DNA of 17,117 nt from Microbacteriaceae bacterium. Lineage in GTDB: Bacteria > Actinomycetota > Actinomycetes > Actinomycetales > Microbacteriaceae. Position 1 is the stretch's first letter. Each line of letters opens with the position of its first letter. The notes beneath the pieces are model-generated. The model worked only from the letters and a program-made list of their open reading frames with translations. It searched no databases and was not told the DNA's origin. The stretch covers positions 1-17,117 of the forward strand of contig RFQD01000005.1 in assembly GCA_009925875.1 (NCBI GenBank). The letters are read 5' to 3'. Made by a program: the position numbers and the translations under genes. Below are positions 13,178 through 17,117 of the stretch, piece by piece.

Positions 13178-13883
13178 GGGTTGTTGTGAGAACGACCGGT
13201 GCACACAGATCTGGACCGCTGTTGCGCACGTTGCCAACGCGGCGATCGACGGGATGAAAATCGAGATTCGCCGCCACTATCTCGCTTTCCGCCATCAGGA
13301 AATCGATGTACTCAGTTGCCGACAGATCATTGTGGCTCAGCCACGCCTCGTAGCCATCGGGGGTCAGCATGACCGGTAATCGATCGTGCAGCTGAGCCGC
13401 GGGGCCAACTGCGGGACGCGTCAGAATAGCCATCGAACTGCGCACGGGGTGCTCATCCGGGTGCCACGTTTCGACGATGCCCGCGAAGGCCAAACCCGCC
13501 GGGGCGTGGATGAAAAACGGCTGGGCAATGCCGTCTCGACCGGTGTGCCACTCGTAATATCCGCTGGCAGGCACAATGCAGTGACCGTGTCGAAAGGCGT
13601 TTCGAAACATGCCGTTGGTCGAAACCGACTCAATGCGCGCATTGATCGGTTGAGGTCGTTCGTCAAAGGACTTTTTCCACCCGGGCACAAAACCCCACTG
13701 CGCCATGAGCGCGTGCCACGCGATGTCTCCCGTTGACGCATCGACAAGCTCGGACACGATCGGGACACGGGTGGTGGGCGCGATGTTGAAATTTTCGAAG
13801 TTGTGAGGCCACTCCGGCAGGTGGGACAGCAGCTCCGGCATCTCTCCCGACAACGTTCGAGCGACGACGTATCGTCCGCACAT
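13173..13883 (-). CDS. SRAP-family abasic-site DNA-protein crosslink protein (HMCES/YedK type)
   Basis: A 236-residue cytosolic protein. Met1 is followed by Cys2 in MCGRY, the nucleophile that, after Met removal, forms a thiazolidine crosslink with abasic sites in single-stranded DNA. Other family landmarks are FNIAPT (32-37), WGFVPGW (63-69), INARIES (80-86), CIVPASGYYEW with Glu111, and HDRLPVML (166-173). Length fits the family. Start ATG 13883 is fixed by Cys2 and an AGGGG SD; the upstream ATG at 13970 would bury the catalytic Cys and is wrong. A TAGCCT -10 lies at 13923-13918. I see no clear SOS box in the promoter. It is transcribed divergently from the unrecognised gene at 14005. Confidence 0.93.
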   Translation of the reverse strand: MCGRYVVARTLSGEMPELLSHLPEWPHNFENFNIAPTTRVPIVSELVDASTGDIAWHALMAQWGFVPGWKKSFDERPQPINARIESVSTNGMFRNAFRHGHCIVPASGYYEWHTGRDGIAQPFFIHAPAGLAFAGIVETWHPDEHPVRSSMAILTRPAVGPAAQLHDRLPVMLTPDGYEAWLSHNDLSATEYIDFLMAESEIVAANLDFHPVDRRVGNVRNSGPDLCAPVVLTTTL

Positions 13884-13917
13884 GTGACCCCTCTCGACAC
13901 CGGCCAATCTCGAGACA

Positions 13918-13923
13918 AGGCTA
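13918..13923 (-). promoter_or_regulatory. Candidate -10 for the SRAP gene
   Basis: TAGCCT on the minus strand about 35 nt upstream of ATG 13883, allowing a leader of about 28 nt that contains the AGGGG SD. It is the same hexamer as the HNH gene -10. No clear -35 is present. Confidence 0.4.
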
Positions 13924-13954
13924 AACGATTGCTCCCGATGTCGGTGGGGTGCGA

Positions 13955-13960
13955 TACGGT
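13955..13960 (+). promoter_or_regulatory. Candidate -10 for the unrecognised gene at 14005
   Basis: TACGGT fits TANNNT and would give a leader of about 38 nt containing the GAGGA SD at 13996-14000. TTGCTC 20 bp upstream (13929-13934) is a poorly spaced -35. Motif match only. Confidence 0.25.
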
Positions 13961-14004
13961 CTGCTCCCACTCGACTTCACAACGGCAAGAAAACCGAGGA
14001 ACAC

Positions 14005-14682
14005 ATGCACAACGACGGTGGCAAAAACACGCAACGACCGGCGAATCGGCGACGCTGCACGCTTCGCACGCACGGTCATGGCGAAGCAGGAATGGTGCAC
14101 GATGGACCAGATCGTCCGGCGGCCTGGGTTCACGGCAATCTCGAACCGCTCTCAATCACATGGATCGACGACGTGCCCGGAGCGCAGCCCGTGCGATTCA
14201 TACCCAATCTTTCGCTCCCGCACACGGTCGAAGATCCCATCGGACTCGGTATCGACCTCTTTCATCATTCATCGATCGAGATCCGGCGTCGCGTCGCCAT
14301 GGGATTTACCCCCATTTGGTATCCCACGACGTGCGTCCTCGTCATCGGACACCGTCGATTCGATATGAGTCTGCGTCCCGTTCCCGAATGCGAGCACGTC
14401 CAATCAGACACGTCATCCATTCACGAACGACGGGCGAAAAGCCGTGAGTTACTCGCGGAGTTACGTCTCGAGCTCTACCGAGACGCCTTTGCCGAATGGA
14501 TGCGCCATCGCGAGATTTCGCGTTTGGATGCACCTCCGCTGCGCATTTTCGAGGCACTCATGGAGGCCTGGGCATCCCCCGGTCACAGTGTGACCCAAGA
14601 ACACCTCGCATTTCGCGACGCGCTTCTCGCTGCGCTCGCTCTGCTCGTCGACGTGCACAAGCGACCTGACGGCGAGGTTTAG
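14005..14682 (+). CDS. Unrecognised 225-residue protein
   Basis: I do not recognise this protein. Codon choice favours G/C at position three throughout, and the start ATG has GAGGA four bases upstream, so the gene looks real. The first 40 residues are basic and His/Arg-rich. A central part (about 41-127) has alternating hydrophobic stretches such as VHGNLEPLSITWID, IGLGIDLFHH and PTTCVLVIGHRRFDMSL, suggesting a beta-rich fold. Residues about 140-216 are helical (RRAKSRELLAELRLELYRDAFAEW and AFRDALLAALALLVDVH, quoted in parts). No signal peptide or TM segment is apparent. It is divergent from the SRAP gene across 121 bp, and its stop overlaps the convergent SMR gene by 4 bp. An internal ATG at 14092 is an alternative start without good SD spacing. 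Confidence 0.7.
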   Translation: MHNDGGKNTQRPANRRRCTLRTHGHGEAGMVHDGPDRPAAWVHGNLEPLSITWIDDVPGAQPVRFIPNLSLPHTVEDPIGLGIDLFHHSSIEIRRRVAMGFTPIWYPTTCVLVIGHRRFDMSLRPVPECEHVQSDTSSIHERRAKSRELLAELRLELYRDAFAEWMRHREISRLDAPPLRIFEALMEAWASPGHSVTQEHLAFRDALLAALALLVDVHKRPDGEV

Positions 14683-15011
14683 GCGGCGTGGCCCGAATTC
14701 AGCTCGAGCAGCACTACGCCAGCGACAATGAGTCCGAGCCCCACAAATCCCCACGGCGCAATGGTCTCCTTGAACAGGAAAATACCCAACACGGCGATGA
14801 GTGCTGTTCCCACGCCCGCCCAGATTGCGTAGCCAACGCTCATCGACAGACCGCGCGCAAGCGCGACGCCGAGCAACGCAAAGGATCCGAGGTACCCGAC
14901 CACCACGACTACCGACGGCCATAACTTGGTAAAGCCGTCGCTCATCTTGAGCGCCGTGGTACCGATGACTTCGGCGACGATGGCAATGGAGAGCAGAACG
15001 TACGGGAGCAT
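14679..15011 (-). CDS. SMR-family multidrug transporter (EmrE/Mmr-like)
   Basis: A 110-residue protein with four TM segments, the standard SMR length. Glu14 in TM1 (AEVIGTT) is the essential proton/drug-coupling carboxylate; Tyr40, Tyr61 and Trp64 (GYAIWAGVG) correspond to the aromatic binding-site residues of EmrE (Tyr40, Tyr60, Trp63). The one-residue longer TM2-TM3 loop (LARGLSMSVGYAIW) is like Mmr of mycobacteria. Known members work as antiparallel dimers in the plasma membrane, expelling quaternary ammonium compounds or guanidinium in exchange for protons. WPSV and TALKMS support the multidrug rather than the SugE/Gdx subgroup. Start ATG 15011 has only a weak GAGAGA element upstream. It is divergent from the ABC exporter genes and convergent with the unrecognised gene. 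Confidence 0.92.
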   Translation of the reverse strand: MLPYVLLSIAIVAEVIGTTALKMSDGFTKLWPSVVVVVGYLGSFALLGVALARGLSMSVGYAIWAGVGTALIAVLGIFLFKETIAPWGFVGLGLIVAGVVLLELNSGHAA

Positions 15012-15042
15012 GCCGACATTCTCTCAGCTGCGGGAACCGAAG

Positions 15043-15048
15043 TAGAGT
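15043..15048 (+). promoter_or_regulatory. Candidate -10 for the ABC exporter operon
   Basis: TAGAGT lies five bases before an ATG at 15054 that opens a nine-codon frame, and 31 nt before the ABC start at 15080. The start site would fall on or next to the mini-ORF ATG. It sits in the 68-bp divergent gap shared with the SMR gene. Confidence 0.45.
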
Positions 15049-15053
15049 GCACG

Positions 15054-15083
15054 ATGACGGAGAAATCGGAGCATCCGAAATGA
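15054..15083 (+). CDS. Putative nine-residue leader peptide coupled to the ABC gene
   Basis: The frame reads MTEKSEHPK and its TGA overlaps the ATG of the ABC subunit (ATGA, 15080-15083). It begins at near-leaderless distance from the TAGAGT -10. Translating it would place a terminating ribosome on the ABC start codon. It may be a real coupling device or a chance frame; the ABC gene also has a GGAG eight bases upstream that could work alone. Confidence 0.35.
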   Translation: MTEKSEHPK

Positions 15084-16816
15084 ACTTGTGGAAAACGTTG
15101 GTTCGCAACATCACGCCGCATTGGCCCTTGCTGGTGGGTGTGCTGGTTTTTCAATTCGCGCAGGCCATCGCGTCTCTCGCGTTACCGACTCTCAACGCCA
15201 ACATCATTGACCTCGGCGTTGCCAAAGGTGATATCCCGTACATCCTGTCTACCGGCAGCATCATGCTCGGAGTTTCCCTGGCGCAAATCATCGGATCGGT
15301 CACTGCGGTCTATTTCGGATCACGGCTCGCAATGCTGGTCGGTCGTGACCTTCGTCAACAGGTCTTTCATCACGTCGGCCAGTTCTCCGAGCGTGACATG
15401 AACACGTTCGGAGCACCCTCACTCATCACCCGTAATACGAACGACATTCTGCAAATTCAGATGCTCGTCCTCTCCGGCTGCACACTCTTGTTGTCCGCGC
15501 CCATCTTGGCCATCGGTGGCGTGATCATGGCGCTTCGACTCGATTTAGACCTCTCCATCATCATGGCGGTCAGTGTGCCCGTTCTGCTCGCCGTCGTTGG
15601 TCTCCTCCTATCCCGCATGGTGCCCCTGTTCCGACTCATGCAGAGTCGCATCGACCGCATCAACCAAGTTCTGCGCGAGCAGCTCACCGGAATCCGGGTT
15701 GTCCGTGCATTTGTGCGCGAGCAAGTCGAAACGGACCGCTTCGACGCGGCCAATGTTGCCGTGACGGAAACGTCACTCAAGTCCGGTCGGCTGATGGCGC
15801 TGATGTTTCCCTCGGTGATGATTGTGTTGAACCTCTCGAGCGTCGCGGTTTTGTGGTTCGGTGCGTATCAGGTTGACGCGGGCAACATGCAAATCGGAAC
15901 CGTCATGGCCTTCCTGCAATACCTCATGCAAATTCTGATGGCCGTGATGATGTCCATGTTTATGGCCATGATGATTCCGCGAGCCGCGGTCTGCGCCGAC
16001 CGCGTGAGTGAAGTCCTCCGCACCCAATCCGATGTCGTGCCTCCCGAGAACCCGGTGGTTCCCTCACAGCGAATCGGGCGCATCGAGTTCTCCGACGTCT
16101 CGTTCACCTATCCCGGCGCCGAAGTGCCCGTGTTGTCACACGTGTCGCTCACCATTGAACCCGGCACGACGACGGCCATCGTGGGATCGACGGGATCCGG
16201 CAAGACCACCCTGATTGACCTCATTCCTCGCTTAGTCGACCCGTCCGCAGGTCACGTGGTTGTCGACGGTGTGGATGCGCGGGACATCGACTTACCGTAC
16301 TTGTGGAGTCTCATCGGGCTGGTGTCGCAAAAGGCGTTCCTATTTAGTGGGACGGTCGCAAGTAACTTGCGTTACGGAAAAGAATCTGCAACCGACGAGG
16401 AGCTCTGGCACGCCCTGGAGATCGCGCAGGCACGCGACTTTGTTGTCGCTCTCGATTTAGGGCTCGACGCACCCGTGGTTCAAGGAGGCACCAATTTTTC
16501 GGGGGGTCAACGCCAGCGTCTCGCGATTGCTCGCGCACTCGTCAAGCGTCCCGAAATCCTGATTTTCGACGACTCCTTTTCAGCGCTGGATCTCGCAACC
16601 GATGCGCGGTTGCGTCGCGCCTTGAGTCAGGACGCGGGAAACGCAACACAGATCATCATCGGACAACGCATTGCGAGCATCCGTGACGCCGATCAAATCG
16701 TGGTCGTGGACGACGGGGCGGTTGTGGGAATCGGAACTCACGACGAACTCCTTGCGCACAACTCGACCTACCAAGAAATTGTGTCGTCTCAGCTCACGGC
16801 GGCGGAGGCAGCATGA
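15080..16816 (+). CDS. ABC exporter subunit, degenerate-site half of a heterodimer
   Basis: A 578-residue half-transporter: six-TM exporter domain (about 17-300, with PTLNANIIDLGV after TM1 and a Met-rich TM6 near 283-300), then the nucleotide-binding domain. Walker A is GSTGSGKTT (369-377), Q-loop Gln417, signature FSGGQ (473-477). Walker B reads LIFDDS (Asp498 where the catalytic Glu normally is) and the switch His is Gln529 (IIGQRIAS), so one of the two ATP sites is degenerate, as in TM287 of TM287/288. These proteins export drugs or lipids across the plasma membrane. Start ATG 15080 has GGAG eight bases upstream; the frame is open to GTG 15047, but homology begins at MNLWK. Its stop overlaps the next ABC gene (ATGA). 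Confidence 0.92.
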   Translation: MNLWKTLVRNITPHWPLLVGVLVFQFAQAIASLALPTLNANIIDLGVAKGDIPYILSTGSIMLGVSLAQIIGSVTAVYFGSRLAMLVGRDLRQQVFHHVGQFSERDMNTFGAPSLITRNTNDILQIQMLVLSGCTLLLSAPILAIGGVIMALRLDLDLSIIMAVSVPVLLAVVGLLLSRMVPLFRLMQSRIDRINQVLREQLTGIRVVRAFVREQVETDRFDAANVAVTETSLKSGRLMALMFPSVMIVLNLSSVAVLWFGAYQVDAGNMQIGTVMAFLQYLMQILMAVMMSMFMAMMIPRAAVCADRVSEVLRTQSDVVPPENPVVPSQRIGRIEFSDVSFTYPGAEVPVLSHVSLTIEPGTTTAIVGSTGSGKTTLIDLIPRLVDPSAGHVVVDGVDARDIDLPYLWSLIGLVSQKAFLFSGTVASNLRYGKESATDEELWHALEIAQARDFVVALDLGLDAPVVQGGTNFSGGQRQRLAIARALVKRPEILIFDDSFSALDLATDARLRRALSQDAGNATQIIIGQRIASIRDADQIVVVDDGAVVGIGTHDELLAHNSTYQEIVSSQLTAAEAA

Positions 16817-17117
16817 GCACCACGAATCAGCCCGCCGGCACATCTGCCAGCACGACGAGAATGACCATTCCTTCTGGCGCGCCCGGTGGGCGGCCCGGTG
16901 GACCGATGGGTGGACGCGGTCCGATGGGTCCGGGTGCGGGAGTTCCCGTGGAGAAACCACTCCAATTTGGGGCGAGTGCCCGTCGACTTCTTCAGCGTCT
17001 CAAACCAGAACGCGCGCGGCTCGTCGTCGTGATTTCGTTTGCCATCGTCAGCGTCGGACTTTCCGTGCTGGGCCCGTGGATGCTCGGCAATGCGACGAAC
17101 ATTATTTTCAACGGCAT
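16813..17117 (+). CDS. ABC exporter partner subunit, 5' part only
   Basis: The first 101 complete codons are present; the gene continues past the window. ATG 16813 overlaps the TGA of the preceding subunit, so the two are translationally coupled. Residues 1-46 are a Ser/Thr then Gly/Met/Pro-rich tail (GGPMGGRGPMGPGAG), followed by ARRLLQRLKPERARLVVVIS and TM1 leading to LGPWMLGNATNIIF, the usual start of the second subunit of LmrCD/TM287-288-like exporters. Its nucleotide-binding domain, which should carry the intact catalytic Glu, lies outside the window. Confidence 0.88.
   Translation, partial: MSTTNQPAGTSASTTRMTIPSGAPGGRPGGPMGGRGPMGPGAGVPVEKPLQFGASARRLLQRLKPERARLVVVISFAIVSVGLSVLGPWMLGNATNIIFNG

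Noticed and set aside
13884..14004. SOS (LexA) box for the SRAP gene
   Set aside because: No copy of the actinobacterial TCGAAC-N4-GTTCGA pattern is present in the divergent intergenic region.
14461..15114. Minus-strand frame of 217 codons overlapping the SMR gene
   Set aside because: Overlaps the SMR gene in another frame and the unrecognised gene on the opposite strand; the sequence is Arg/Cys/His-rich without motifs, typical of a shadow frame.

Overview
The window looks like chromosomal DNA from a high-GC Gram-positive bacterium (Actinomycetota). A member of Micrococcales/Microbacteriaceae type is my inference from gene content: an Mmr-like SMR pump, a secreted HNH-excalibur nuclease, DUF2207 and DUF6804-like membrane proteins and a lysine-rich H1-like protein. 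Codons favour G/C at position three. Several genes have a TANNNT -10 hexamer whose last base lies exactly 7 nt before the start codon, with no Shine-Dalgarno (SD) sequence, which is the usual layout of actinobacterial leaderless mRNAs. Packing is very dense: ATGA start/stop overlaps, convergent genes that overlap, and no gene-free stretch over about 200 nt. I see no IS element, phage gene, CRISPR array, tRNA or rRNA.

Layout. 1-176 (-): 5' end of an NCS2 nucleobase permease, behind a promoter region with a CTGTCAG direct repeat. 345-1238 (+): leaderless alpha/beta hydrolase, whose end overlaps a convergent H1-like DNA-binding protein (1228-1671, -). 1755-8558 (-): a run of four genes, in transcription order a copper-type P1B ATPase, a DUF2207 protein, a small DUF6804-like membrane protein and an SNF2-family helicase. 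The first three are coupled by overlapping stop and start codons; the helicase follows after a 171-nt leader. 8685-10718 (-): a small membrane-anchored protein with a polar Gly/Asp/Pro-rich tail, closed by a 19-bp-stem terminator, preceded by an SDR/DUF2867 protein. 10794-11852 (+): exported HNH nuclease with an excalibur domain, then a hairpin terminator. 11937-13883 (-): SRAP-family DNA-repair protein, a six-TM ABC-2/YhgE-like membrane protein and a 33-residue Gly/Cys-rich peptide. 14005-14682 (+): protein I do not recognise. 14679-15011 (-): SMR multidrug transporter. 15080-end (+): a heterodimeric ABC exporter pair; the first subunit is complete and has a degenerate ATPase site, the second is cut by the window end.

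Most genes are ordinary housekeeping, export or repair functions. The least expected items are the CCGGSCGC-tailed micro-peptide beside the ABC-2-like membrane protein (a possible metal-binding peptide or azole-type RiPP precursor), a nine-codon reading frame stop-start coupled to the ABC exporter, the poly-Gly coding tract of the DUF2207 gene that also supplies the ribosome-binding site of the next gene, and the unrecognised 225-residue protein. I did not find a multi-gene system that I can claim is undescribed.
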